From positions 295,165 to 359,164 of the forward strand of contig NZ_JAEUAN010000004.1 of the NCBI RefSeq assembly GCF_019511445.1: a stretch of DNA of 64,000 nucleotides. The letters run 5' to 3'. Made by a program: the position numbers and the translations under genes. The notes under the pieces were generated by a model. That model was given only the letters and a program-made list of their open reading frames with translations, searched no databases and was not told where the DNA came from. Positions 41,646 through 52,065 of the stretch are shown here, piece after piece (the stretch's first letter is position 1; the number at the start of each line of letters is the position of its first letter). This DNA is from Aliirhizobium wenxiniae (GTDB lineage Bacteria; Pseudomonadota; Alphaproteobacteria; Rhizobiales; Rhizobiaceae).

Positions 41646-42896
41646 ATGGCAGATATCGTCGAAGAACGTGGCTTGCAGCGCAATCGCAAGCTCAAGGACG
41701 CTCTACTCCAGCATAAGGCACTGTCACCGCACGGTCTTTCCGAACGTCTGTTCGGCCTGCTCTTCTCGGGCCTCGTCTACCCTCAGATCTGGGAAGACCC
41801 GGCTGTCGACATGGAAGCGATGGAACTGGCGGAGGGACATTCGATCGTCACGATCGGCTCCGGCGGCTGCAATATGCTCGCCTATCTTTCGTGCTCGCCG
41901 AAGGCAATCGACGTGGTCGATCTCAATCGCCACCATATCGCCCTCAACCGTTTGAAGCTCGCAGCCTTCAAACACCTTCCCTCCCATGCCGACGTGGTGC
42001 GTTATCTCGGAATGCATGGCTTGAAGGCCAACGGTTCCGCATTCGATCAGCACATTGCCGGAAACCTCGACGAACAGACAAGAACCTACTGGCAGAAGCG
42101 CTCGCTGACGGGTCGCCGCCGGGTAGAGGTCTTCAACAGGAACATCTATCGCACCGGCCTGCTCGGTCGCTTCATCGCCGCCGGTCACATCGTTGCCCGC
42201 CTCCATGGCGTCGACCTGAAAGAATTCGTGGAAGCACGCTCGCTTCGCGAACAGCGGCAGTTCTTCGATGCCAATATTGCTCCGCTCTTCGATCGCCCTC
42301 TGATACGCTTCGTCACCAGCCGCAAAAGCTCTCTCTTCGGTCTCGGCATTCCGCCGCAGCAATATGATGAACTGGCAAGCCTGGCGCCCAACGGTTCGAT
42401 CGCACCGGTGCTGCGCGAACGTCTTGAAAAGCTCGCCTGCCATTTCCCGCTGAACGACAACTACTTCGCCTGGCAGGCCTTCGCGCGCCGTTATCCGCGC
42501 CCCGAGGAAGGCAATCTGCCCGACTATCTTCGCGCCGAAATCTATCAGGCCATCCGGCGAAATACCGATCGCGTCGCGGTCCACCATGAAAGCGTCACCG
42601 GCCTTCTGGCCCGCAAACCTGCCGCTTCTGTCGATCGGTTCGTGCTGCTGGATGCCCAGGATTGGATGAACGACGAGCAGCTGAACGCGCTGTGGAGCGA
42701 GATCAACCGCACCGCCGCACCGGACGCCCGGGTCATCTTCCGAACAGCAGCCGAAAAGAGTGTCATCGAAGGCCGCCTGTCCGATACGCTTCGTCAGCAA
42801 TGGACCTATCTTGCGGAACGCTCCGCCGAACTCAACCAGCAAGACCGCTCGGCCATCTATGGCGGCTTCCACATCTACGTGAAGGCCGGCCAGTGA
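41646..42896 (+). CDS. btaA: S-adenosylmethionine:diacylglycerol 3-amino-3-carboxypropyltransferase BtaA
   Basis: A 416-residue DUF3419 protein. It transfers the homoserine part of SAM to diacylglycerol, the first step of DGTS betaine-lipid synthesis. Family blocks are LVYPQIWEDPAVDMEAMEL, IVTIGSGGCNMLAYLS (SAM loop), VDLNRHHIALNRLKLAAF and DRFVLLDAQDWM. ATG 41646 has GGA at 8 bases. It overlaps btaB (GTGA). In other rhizobia these genes replace phospholipids under phosphate limitation. Confidence 0.93.
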   Translation: MADIVEERGLQRNRKLKDALLQHKALSPHGLSERLFGLLFSGLVYPQIWEDPAVDMEAMELAEGHSIVTIGSGGCNMLAYLSCSPKAIDVVDLNRHHIALNRLKLAAFKHLPSHADVVRYLGMHGLKANGSAFDQHIAGNLDEQTRTYWQKRSLTGRRRVEVFNRNIYRTGLLGRFIAAGHIVARLHGVDLKEFVEARSLREQRQFFDANIAPLFDRPLIRFVTSRKSSLFGLGIPPQQYDELASLAPNGSIAPVLRERLEKLACHFPLNDNYFAWQAFARRYPRPEEGNLPDYLRAEIYQAIRRNTDRVAVHHESVTGLLARKPAASVDRFVLLDAQDWMNDEQLNALWSEINRTAAPDARVIFRTAAEKSVIEGRLSDTLRQQWTYLAERSAELNQQDRSAIYGGFHIYVKAGQ

Positions 42897-43549
42897 GCGC
42901 CGGTGCAACGGCGCAGAGCCACGCCGCCCATATGGACCGGATGTACCGCTATCAGCGGCACATCTATGACCTGACACGAAAATACTACCTCTTCGGCAGA
43001 GACCGTACGATCGCCGGCCTCGATGTTCCGGATGGAGGCAGCATTCTGGAAGTCGGTTGCGGCACCGGCCGCAACCTGGTCCTCACTCGCCGCCATTATC
43101 CGATGGCAAAACTCTACGGCCTCGATATCTCTGCCGAGATGCTGCAGACGGCACATGCCAATCTGGCTGGCAGCCGGCAGCAGCCAACCCTGATCGTTGC
43201 AGACGCCACGACCTTTCGCCCTCAAGATTTTGGTGTGAACGGCTTCGACCGCATCATGATCTCCTATGCCGTCTCGATGATCCCGGCATGGGAAGATGCG
43301 ATCACCGCAGCACTCGCGGCGCTCAATCCGAAAGGCTCACTACATATCGTCGACTTCGGCCAGCAGGAGCGCCTCCCCGGTTGGTTCCGCCACATGCTGC
43401 AGGCATGGCTCCGGCGGTTCCATGTCACCCCGAGGGCCAATCTTCGGGAAATTCTTGAAGCCCGGTTCGATGCGGCCGATGCCGAGATGACTTTCGAGGA
43501 TATCGGGCGAGGGTATGCCTGGCACGCAGTGATCCGCAAGAGAGGCTGA
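42893..43549 (+). CDS. btaB: Betaine-lipid N-methyltransferase BtaB
   Basis: A 218-residue SAM methyltransferase. The motif EVGCGTGRN is at 53-61, followed by LYGLDISAEMLQTAHANL. The GTG start lies inside the btaA stop (GTGA overlap). With BtaA it completes DGTS: three N-methylations of the diacylglycerol-homoserine head group. The identification rests on pairing with BtaA as well as on the methyltransferase motifs. It is the last gene of the pair. Confidence 0.92.
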   Translation: MSAGATAQSHAAHMDRMYRYQRHIYDLTRKYYLFGRDRTIAGLDVPDGGSILEVGCGTGRNLVLTRRHYPMAKLYGLDISAEMLQTAHANLAGSRQQPTLIVADATTFRPQDFGVNGFDRIMISYAVSMIPAWEDAITAALAALNPKGSLHIVDFGQQERLPGWFRHMLQAWLRRFHVTPRANLREILEARFDAADAEMTFEDIGRGYAWHAVIRKRG

Positions 43550-43680
43550 CACACTCGTTACTCTTCGGATCATTTCGGCTTACCAAATCCTGGCGGCACT
43601 ATGGTAAATGGGAGCGTCGAATGCCGCCCGGCCTGATTCCGGCCGACAGCGCCATCGTTGCAGCTCAACCCGGATACCTC

Positions 43681-44463
43681 ATGCCACGCAAGTTTCTCGC
43701 CCTTATTCTCACGGCCTTCATGGCGAGTTCCTGCACGTCCACCAGCGACCTGATGGACACGGCATCGATCAGCGGCACGAAGTTCAAGGACAATGACCTG
43801 CAGAATTTCGGTCGCAACCATCCCGGCCGCCATGAAGTCCACGGCATCGACCTGTCGAAATGGAACGGCACCGACATCGATTGGCAGACGGTCAAGAAGT
43901 CAGACGTCGCCTTTGTCTTCATCAAGGGAACGGAAGGCAAGGACCGCATCGATCCGGCCTTCAGGACCCATTGGCGTGGCGCGGCCAATGCCGGCATTCC
44001 GCATTCCGCCTACCATTTCTATTATTTCTGCTCGACACCGGAAGATCAGGCCGACTGGTTCATTGCCAACGTGCCGAAGGAAGCCAACATGCTGCCACCG
44101 GTCCTGGACATGGAATGGAACCCCGCCTCGCCGACCTGCAAGCTGAGGCCGGATGCGGCAACCGTACGCGACGTGATGCGGCGTTACATTGCCCGTATCG
44201 AGGCCCATTACGGCGTCAAGCCGATCATCTACACCTCGGTCGATTTCCACCGTGACAATCTCGTCGGCGCCTTCAACGACCACCATTTCTGGGTTCGCTC
44301 GGTGGCCGCTCACCCGAGCGAGATCTATACCGGCCGCAAATGGACCTTCTGGCAATATACCGCAACCGGCATAGTCCCCGGCATCAAGGGCGAAACGGAC
44401 ATTAACGTCTTCTCCGGCAGCGCCCGGAACTGGAACTCCTGGGTCGCAGCGGCAAACGACTGA
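43681..44463 (+). CDS. GH25 lysozyme, lipoprotein
   Basis: A 260-residue protein with a lipoprotein signal (MASSC, C18) and a glycosyl hydrolase 25 domain. The catalytic acids match HGIDLSKWN (D57) and VLDMEWN (D143, E145). It hydrolyses the muramic acid-GlcNAc bond. An in-frame ATG at 43621 has a better ribosome binding site (GGGAG at 7 bases) but would put 20 extra residues before the signal sequence. I keep the shorter form, with doubt. Confidence 0.85.
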   Translation: MPRKFLALILTAFMASSCTSTSDLMDTASISGTKFKDNDLQNFGRNHPGRHEVHGIDLSKWNGTDIDWQTVKKSDVAFVFIKGTEGKDRIDPAFRTHWRGAANAGIPHSAYHFYYFCSTPEDQADWFIANVPKEANMLPPVLDMEWNPASPTCKLRPDAATVRDVMRRYIARIEAHYGVKPIIYTSVDFHRDNLVGAFNDHHFWVRSVAAHPSEIYTGRKWTFWQYTATGIVPGIKGETDINVFSGSARNWNSWVAAAND

Positions 44464-44627
44464 ATGCAAGCCTCGGGCGATTTGTAGCCTGGCCCATTCC
44501 TATTACTGGCATTGTGAATGCGAGTGCGCTAAATAGCCGACGGTCGTGACGCCGGATAAGCGCCGCGATTTCACACACTCTATTCTAGATCATCCCCAGA
44601 CACGCCACAGATCGCCAGGATCGCCAT

Positions 44628-45842
44628 ATGTCATTCCTCGACAGCCGAAGCTTTGCCCTTGCAGCACTCATTGCCGGAGGACTGTCCGTCCCCGCCTTCG
44701 CCCAGACAGCCCCCGCGGCAGCCGTCCCTGCCTGCGGTGGTGATCTGACCGCCTTTCTCGCCGGCGTGAAGCAGGAAGCGATCTCCAAGGGCATCCCGGC
44801 AGCAGCCGCCGACGAAGCCCTTGCCGGCGCGCAGATTGACCCGAAGGTCCTGTCCCGTGACCGCGCCCAGGGCGTGTTCCGCCAGACATTCCTGGAGTTT
44901 TCCCAGCGCACCGTCAGTCAGGCCCGCCTCGATATCGGCCGCCAGAAGCTCAAGCAATTCGCCGATGTCTTCGCCCGCGCCGACAGCGAATACGGCGTTC
45001 CGGCCGGCGTCATCACCGCCTTCTGGGCGATGGAAACCGATTTCGGCGCCGTCCAGGGTGATTTCAATACCCGTAACGCACTCGTCACGCTCTCGCACGA
45101 TTGCCGTCGCCCGGAACTGTTTCGTCCGCAGCTGATCGCGCTGATCGAGATGGTCCAGCACGGCGACCTCAACCCGTCCACCAATACGGGTGCATGGGCC
45201 GGCGAAATCGGCCAGGTTCAGATGCTACCGGAAGACATCATTGCCCACGGTGTCGATGGCGACAACAGCGGCCATATCGATGTGAAGGGCAGCTCGCCGG
45301 ACGCCGTCCTGACGGCTGCAAAATTCATCCAGAGCATGGGCTGGAAGAAGGGTGAACCCTGGGTTCAGGAAGTTACCCTTCCCGAAACCCTGCCCTTTGA
45401 AAAATCCGGCCTCGGCAACGAGATCCCGGCATCCGAATGGTTCTCCTACGGAGTGACGCCCCGCGACGGCGATACCAAGTTCGGCAACCTGCCCGCAGCT
45501 TTGATCCTGCCGCAGGGCCGCAAGGGACCGGCCTTCCTCGCTTATCCGAATTTCGGCATTTACCTGCAGTGGAACCAGTCGTTCATCTACACGACCTCGG
45601 CCGCCTATTTCGCCACCCGTCTGTCGGGCGCCCCGCCCTACCAGAAGACCACGCCGGAAGTAGGTCTCGATGTCGAAGCGATGAAACAGCTGCAGACCAA
45701 GCTGGACGCTCATGGCCATGACGTCGGCAAGATCGACGGCATCCTCGGCTCCGGCACCCGCCAGGCGGTCCAGAAGGAACAGGCCCGCCTCGGAATGCCG
45801 GCCGATGGCTGGCCAACTCAGGCGCTTCTTCAGGCGCTCTGA
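44628..45842 (+). CDS. MltB-type lytic murein transglycosylase
   Basis: A 404-residue exported protein. Signal peptide to about residue 25 (AFA-QT), SLT_2/MltB domain with catalytic E136 (FWAMETDFG) and GEIGQVQMLPEDIIAHGVDGD, and a C-terminal peptidoglycan-binding domain (about 340-404). The DGDNSGHIDVKGSSPDAVL motif is usual in the family. AGGA precedes the ATG. It is followed by a strong terminator and so is transcribed alone or with the upstream GH25 gene (164-base gap). Confidence 0.9.
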   Translation: MSFLDSRSFALAALIAGGLSVPAFAQTAPAAAVPACGGDLTAFLAGVKQEAISKGIPAAAADEALAGAQIDPKVLSRDRAQGVFRQTFLEFSQRTVSQARLDIGRQKLKQFADVFARADSEYGVPAGVITAFWAMETDFGAVQGDFNTRNALVTLSHDCRRPELFRPQLIALIEMVQHGDLNPSTNTGAWAGEIGQVQMLPEDIIAHGVDGDNSGHIDVKGSSPDAVLTAAKFIQSMGWKKGEPWVQEVTLPETLPFEKSGLGNEIPASEWFSYGVTPRDGDTKFGNLPAALILPQGRKGPAFLAYPNFGIYLQWNQSFIYTTSAAYFATRLSGAPPYQKTTPEVGLDVEAMKQLQTKLDAHGHDVGKIDGILGSGTRQAVQKEQARLGMPADGWPTQALLQAL

Positions 45843-45879
45843 GGCCGGAAATTGCTCAAGAAATTGACCCCATGACATG

Positions 45880-45911
45880 AAACGGGTGGCGATCGGATCG
45901 CCGCCCGTTTT
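45880..45911 (+). terminator. Terminator after the MltB-type gene
   Basis: AACGGGTGGCGATC pairs with GATCGCCGCCCGTT with one mismatch, ending in TTTTATC. Confidence 0.8.
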
Positions 45912-45947
45912 ATCTTCTATGCCCCACCCAAGACGACGAGCACAGAT

Positions 45948-46862
45948 ATGACAGCCGATACGCCACGCCTGACCACGCTCGCCTGGGCGCTGCTCTTCCT
46001 TCTCGGCCTTCTCTGGGGTGGCTCCTTCTTCTTCGCGCGCATCGCGGTGCAGGAAGTCCCACCCTTCACCCTCGTGCTCCTGCGGCTCGGCATCGCCGCC
46101 CTGGCATTGCACATCTACCTGCACGGCCGTTTCGGCACCTACGCGATCCTCAGGCAGCACTGGCGCTCTTTCCTGATCCTCGGCCTCATCAACAACGCCC
46201 TGCCCCACACCCTGATCTTCTTCGGTCAGACTGAGATCGGCGCAGGTCTCGCCTCCATCCTCAACGCCACCACGCCGATCTGGACGGTGATCATCGCCAA
46301 TCAATGGACGTCGGACGAAAAGCTCACCGGCGCAAAGCTTGCCGGCTGCGCGGCGGGCCTTGCCGGCACCTGCATCCTGATCGGCCCGAGCGCGATTACG
46401 CACACGGCGGCTCCGCTCTGGGCCCTGACCCTGCCGGTTCTCGCCGCCATCTGCTACGGCCTCGCCGGAACCTACGGCAAACGTTTTCGCGGCATTCCCG
46501 CACCGGTCACGGCAACCGGCCAATTGACCGCATCGAGCCTGATCATGCTGCCTGTCTCGCTGATCGCCGACCAGCCCTGGACGCTGGCCACGCCATCGCT
46601 CCACGCGATCGCTGCCATTATCGGCCTGGCGCTCCTGTCCACGGCACTCGGGTACCTGATCTTTTTCAGGATCCTGTCACTCGCCGGTGCGACGAACACC
46701 TCGCTCGTCACTCTGCTGGTTCCACCAAGCGCCATCCTGCTCGGCGCATTGTTCCTTGGCGAGCGGCTTGCCGTGACGGATATCGCCGGCATGGCGGTCA
46801 TCGGATTTGGCCTTGTCCTGCTCGACGGGCGAATCCTTCGCATACGCAAAAAGACGGTATGA
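45948..46862 (+). CDS. EamA/DMT-family transporter
   Basis: A 304-residue protein with ten predicted membrane helices in two EamA repeats: LLWGGSFFFARIAVQEVPPF at the N-terminus, then AKLAGCAAGLAGTCILIGP at the junction and ALGYLIFFRILSLAGAT in the second repeat. The family exports amino acids or drug-like metabolites; the substrate is unknown. It stands alone after the MltB terminator. Confidence 0.88.
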   Translation: MTADTPRLTTLAWALLFLLGLLWGGSFFFARIAVQEVPPFTLVLLRLGIAALALHIYLHGRFGTYAILRQHWRSFLILGLINNALPHTLIFFGQTEIGAGLASILNATTPIWTVIIANQWTSDEKLTGAKLAGCAAGLAGTCILIGPSAITHTAAPLWALTLPVLAAICYGLAGTYGKRFRGIPAPVTATGQLTASSLIMLPVSLIADQPWTLATPSLHAIAAIIGLALLSTALGYLIFFRILSLAGATNTSLVTLLVPPSAILLGALFLGERLAVTDIAGMAVIGFGLVLLDGRILRIRKKTV

Positions 46863-46962
46863 ACATATCCTCCGGGAGCGTTTTACTCACGGGAAATAAC
46901 AGTCATTAACAGACAAATAGATAAATTTAACGCACCAGAAAGCTTCGTTAATTTCGAATATT

Positions 46963-46988
46963 CCTTTTATTATCAAAGGGATAAAAGG
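46963..46988. repeat. Inverted repeat in the AT-rich gap before the micro-gene
   Basis: CCTTTTAT (46963-46970) and ATAAAAGG (46981-46988) pair perfectly around 10 bases. The surrounding 46900-47045 is far more AT-rich than its neighbours. Candidate operator; no other function seen. Confidence 0.35.
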
Positions 46989-47096
46989 ACAACAAAATCC
47001 TAACGGAGTTTTCCCGCCGCAGCGCAACACAAGATTCCGCTTTCCATTTGACACGGAAACGACATAAAATCTGGCTGTCAACGCAAGGAGGCAGAC

Positions 47097-47174
47097 ATGG
47101 GACGTACATACCCCCTCAATCTCCTGGTAGTCGGTGCTGCATTTGCATTCATTGCCTCGATGCTCTTCATCTAG
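47097..47174 (+). CDS. 25-residue membrane micro-protein
   Basis: The frame reads MGRTYPLNLLVVGAAF, then AFIASMLFI and TAG. It is preceded by AAGGAGG at 6 bases, a near-perfect ribosome binding site, and is followed by an intrinsic terminator at 47235-47270. The peptide is a short basic head plus one hydrophobic helix, so it would sit in the inner membrane. I do not recognise the family. The strong translation start and terminator make it a credible stand-alone gene. Confidence 0.65.
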   Translation: MGRTYPLNLLVVGAAFAFIASMLFI

Positions 47175-47234
47175 GCGAAAAGACTACCGGTCGTATCTTG
47201 CATCCATGAACGTTTGATATGGACCTGAATTTCG

Positions 47235-47270
47235 AAAAGCGCATGTTCTACGGAACATGCGCTTTTCTTT
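47235..47270 (+). terminator. Terminator between the micro-gene and metF
   Basis: AAAAGCGCATGTTC and GAACATGCGCTTTT pair perfectly around TACG, followed by a T-rich run (CTTTTTT) on the plus strand. It lies between convergent genes and probably also ends metF transcription. Confidence 0.85.
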
Positions 47271-47287
47271 TTTGGTCCTTGGAATGC

Positions 47288-48178
47288 TCAGGCAGCAGCC
47301 TTACGCATGCCCGGCTTGTAGCCGATATTGTCCAAAACGGCAGAGACAAGCGGCGCCCGGTTCATCGTGTAGAGATGAATGTGGTTAAAGCCATGGCGAC
47401 CGAGTTCCTCGATCTGTTCGGCAGCCACCTCGGCCGCCACCTTGGCACGGTCCTCCGGCTTTTCATCCAGCCCCTCGAACCGCTCATCGAGAAAGCTCGG
47501 AACCGTCGCGCCGCAGCGTTTCGAAAAACGCTTGAGCTGCGTCAGGTTCTGGATCGGCATGATGCCGGGGATAACAGGTATGGTGACGCCGGCTGCCGCG
47601 ACTTCGTCCATATAACGGAAGAACACATCGTTATCGAAGAAGAACTGCGTCAATGCGCGGTCGGCGCCTGCATCGGCCTTCTGCTTCAACACGGCGATAT
47701 CCGCCGTCATATCCCTGCTCTCAGGGTGTTTTTCAGGATAGGCCGACACGGAGATATCGAAATCTCCATATTCCGCCAGCGCCTGAACCAGATCTGCGGT
47801 TCTCTGGAACCCCTCTTCATGCGGCAGATAAACGGTGCCGATACCCGCCGTGGGATCCCCTCTGAGTGCGACGATACGGCGAACCCCCGCAGCGCGATAT
47901 TCCTCGACGACAGCGCGCACTTCATCCTTGGATGCATCGACGCAAGTCAGATGTGCGGCGGTCGGAAGGTTTGTCTTGTCTATGATCTTGGTGACAGCCG
48001 AAAGCGTCGGCTCCTTGGTCGAACCGCCTGCGCCATAGGTCACGGTGACGAATTCCGGCTGAAAGAGCGCAAGACGTTCAACCGTCTCGAACAACTGCGC
48101 CTCCATCTCCCCGGATTTCGGCGGGAAGAATTCGAAAGAGATATCGAATCGCGGGCGTGTCGTGGTCTCGTTCATCAT
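47288..48178 (-). CDS. metF: 5,10-methylenetetrahydrofolate reductase MetF
   Basis: A 296-residue FAD enzyme that makes 5-methyl-THF for methionine synthesis. SFEFFPPKSGEMEAQLFETV opens the TIM barrel; VTYGAGGSTKEPTLSAV and HLTCVDASKDEV, ALRGDP, TQFFFDNDVFFRYMD and VPVIPGIMPIQNL follow the family order. It starts 8 bases after sahR and shares its transcript. Control by SahR in response to S-adenosylhomocysteine is expected from the operator. Confidence 0.96.
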   Translation of the reverse strand: MMNETTTRPRFDISFEFFPPKSGEMEAQLFETVERLALFQPEFVTVTYGAGGSTKEPTLSAVTKIIDKTNLPTAAHLTCVDASKDEVRAVVEEYRAAGVRRIVALRGDPTAGIGTVYLPHEEGFQRTADLVQALAEYGDFDISVSAYPEKHPESRDMTADIAVLKQKADAGADRALTQFFFDNDVFFRYMDEVAAAGVTIPVIPGIMPIQNLTQLKRFSKRCGATVPSFLDERFEGLDEKPEDRAKVAAEVAAEQIEELGRHGFNHIHLYTMNRAPLVSAVLDNIGYKPGMRKAAA

Positions 48179-48186
48179 TATTCATC

Positions 48187-49182
48187 CTAGAATACCGCAA
48201 TTGCTTCCGCAGGCTCCGCATCGGCCATCAGCAGACGGCGATCCTTTGCCAGCCATATCGTGACGGTAAGCCCGTCATTATGTTCGGGCGCAATATCGAT
48301 CGCTTTTTCGATATCGAGCCCTGTTTTTTCCAGCCAATCGCCGATCGCCTCATGCGAGAAACCGAGCCGCACATGGGCATGCTCCTCGCGCAGATGCTCC
48401 AGCGTATGCGGTGCCAGATCGACGATCAGCAATCGCCCGCCCGGCCGCAGGATGCGTGCGGCTTCGGCGATCGCCAATTCCGGCTGATCGAGGAAATGCA
48501 GCACCTGATGGATCGTCACGAGATCGAAATCCTGCCCCTCGAGCGACAGGTTGAGAATATCCGCATGGCGCACGGACGCCTTCAGGATGCCCGCCTTGTC
48601 GAGATTGGCGCGAGCGACCGACAGCATGTCCCGGCTGGCGTCAACACCGATCGCGCGGCGATAATGCGGCGCAAGCAGTTTCAATATCCAGCCCGTGCCT
48701 GTGCCCAGATCGAGCAGAGAATCGATCGGCGACGTGCCGATCAGCCGCAGCAGCGCCTGTTCCACAGCAGCGTCGCTCGCATGAAGCCGACGCAACTCAT
48801 CCCATTCGGAAGCATTACGGCTGAAATAGGCCTGCGCCCGTTCAGCGCGTTGGTTTTTAACCGCGGACAGCCGTTCACCATCGCGGACGAGGACCGGATC
48901 GTCATGGGCCGAGGCCGCCAGAAGCGTCTTGACCAGCACCGCAGCCGGTCCGTCCTGCTTCAGGCGAAAATAGGCCCATGCGCCTTCCTGATAGCGGTCG
49001 ATCAGCGCGTCTTCGTTCAAAAGCTTGAGATGGCGGGAAATTCGTGGCTGCGACTGGCCGAGAATTTCGGTCAGGTCGGTCACGGTCAGGTCACCCTTCG
49101 CCAACAGGGCAAGCAGTCGAAAACGCGTCGGTTCCCCGATCGTCTTCAGTACGTCAACCAGTGTATCGAGCGGCAGTGACAT
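48187..49182 (-). CDS. sahR: SahR-type ArsR regulator with methyltransferase-like domain
   Basis: A 331-residue fusion: ArsR-type winged helix (residues 8-75, recognition region about 40-57, GQSQPRISRHLKLL) plus a class I SAM-methyltransferase-like domain (DLGTGTG, 158-164). SahR proteins with this layout sense S-adenosylhomocysteine and control SAM-recycling genes in proteobacteria. The adjacent perfect palindrome (49203-49224) and metF downstream support this. ATG 49182 has GGGA at 7 bases. An ArsR-linked true methyltransferase is the alternative. Confidence 0.85.
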   Translation of the reverse strand: MSLPLDTLVDVLKTIGEPTRFRLLALLAKGDLTVTDLTEILGQSQPRISRHLKLLNEDALIDRYQEGAWAYFRLKQDGPAAVLVKTLLAASAHDDPVLVRDGERLSAVKNQRAERAQAYFSRNASEWDELRRLHASDAAVEQALLRLIGTSPIDSLLDLGTGTGWILKLLAPHYRRAIGVDASRDMLSVARANLDKAGILKASVRHADILNLSLEGQDFDLVTIHQVLHFLDQPELAIAEAARILRPGGRLLIVDLAPHTLEHLREEHAHVRLGFSHEAIGDWLEKTGLDIEKAIDIAPEHNDGLTVTIWLAKDRRLLMADAEPAEAIAVF

Positions 49183-49202
49183 CCAATTTTCCCAGCAATC
49201 AA

Positions 49203-49224
49203 GATATAAAGATATCTTTATATC
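49203..49224. promoter_or_regulatory. Palindromic SahR operator
   Basis: A perfect 22-base palindrome with half-site GATATAAAGAT, starting 21 bases before the sahR start codon. The GATATC core with flanking AT-rich arms matches, from memory, the SahR motif described for proteobacteria. It should make sahR-metF autoregulated. Confidence 0.8.
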
Positions 49225-49263
49225 GAAAGAAGAGAGGATGCAAGCCGCACTTGCCATATACCA

Positions 49264-49290
49264 GAAAGGGCGGCAACGCGCCGCCCTTTC
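49264..49290 (-). terminator. Terminator after ettA
   Basis: GAAAGGGCGGC and GCCGCCCTTTC pair perfectly around five bases. Read leftward from ettA it precedes the sahR promoter. Confidence 0.75.
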
Positions 49291-49317
49291 CTATAATTCC
49301 GGTTTATCAGAACGCGA

Positions 49318-50967
<1,650 letters not shown>

Positions 50968-51057
50968 CGATAATTGAGCTCCGGGGGAAAGAGGTTTTGC
51001 CGCTATGTAGGCGAAGAAGCGCCTCGGGGCAATGCAAAGAGCGGGAGAGGTTTTGAA

Positions 51058-52011
51058 ATGAGCTTGGATTTTGGGTCGGAAACGCGGACTTTCCCCAGCC
51101 CGACGGGTGCCACGATCGCCTACCGCCACCTCCCGGCCACAGAACCGGCACGAGGCATCGTGCTGATCTCCCATGGGCTGGCGGAACATTCCAGGCGTTA
51201 CCGTCCCTTCGCCGAGGCGATGGCGCAGGCGGGTTTTCACGTCTACGCCTGGGATCACCGTGGCCATGGAGAAACGACGGCGCCGGATGCCCCGATCGGT
51301 CGATTCGCCCTGAAAGACGGCGTTCGCCTCGTCATCGACGACCTGATGGCGGTCCGAAAACTGGCGCTCACCGATCATCCCGGCCTGCCTGTCATCCTGT
51401 TCGGCCACTCTATGGGCGGCCTGATCGCCCTCAATGCCGCCGTCGATCACCCACTCGATTTTGCCGGTCTCGCGGTCTGGAACTCCAACTTCAATCCCGG
51501 CCTCGCCGGTCGCGCCGCGCAGTTCCTGCTCCTGGCCGAACGGGCCCTGAAGGGATCGGACACGCCGAGCGGCATGCTCCCTCGCCTCACCTTCGGTGCC
51601 TGGGGCGACAGCATCCCCGGCCACCGCACAGCCTTCGACTGGCTGAGCCATGATCCGGCGGAAGTCGATGCCTATGTCGCCGATCCGCTCTGCGGTTTCG
51701 ATGCCAGCGTCTCGCTCTGGCTCGACCTTTTCGAGATGACATTTCGAGCCCCGAAACTCGCAGGTCGCCTGCCGAAGGATTTTCCGATCCATCTGCTGGG
51801 CGGCGGCGAGGACCCGGCAACCGATAAGGGCCGCGCCATTCTCTGGCTGTCCGGCCATCTGCGCAAGAATGGCCTAAACAATGTCATGACCCGTTTCTGG
51901 CCGAATGCCCGTCACGAAACGCTGAACGACACGATGCGTGCCGAAGCCACGGCAGAATTTTCCGATTGGGCCGCGCGCATCGCCCCGGCTAAAACGGCAG
52001 CGGCGGAATGA
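51058..52011 (+). CDS. Alpha/beta hydrolase, lysophospholipase-like
   Basis: A 317-residue hydrolase_4 family protein. The nucleophile elbow GHSMGG puts S118 as the catalytic serine; ISHGLAEHSRRY and AWDHRGHGET are monoacylglycerol-lipase/PldB features. The acid and histidine should be D in GGGEDPATD and H in NARHETLND. Substrate unknown: lysophospholipid or monoacylglycerol is likely. GGGAGAGG precedes the ATG. It is divergent from ettA. Confidence 0.88.
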   Translation: MSLDFGSETRTFPSPTGATIAYRHLPATEPARGIVLISHGLAEHSRRYRPFAEAMAQAGFHVYAWDHRGHGETTAPDAPIGRFALKDGVRLVIDDLMAVRKLALTDHPGLPVILFGHSMGGLIALNAAVDHPLDFAGLAVWNSNFNPGLAGRAAQFLLLAERALKGSDTPSGMLPRLTFGAWGDSIPGHRTAFDWLSHDPAEVDAYVADPLCGFDASVSLWLDLFEMTFRAPKLAGRLPKDFPIHLLGGGEDPATDKGRAILWLSGHLRKNGLNNVMTRFWPNARHETLNDTMRAEATAEFSDWAARIAPAKTAAAE

Positions 52012-52065
52012 GTTCATGACTTTTCTTCATGTGCGCAGAATGTCGCAGCCCGCTATACCGAAACC

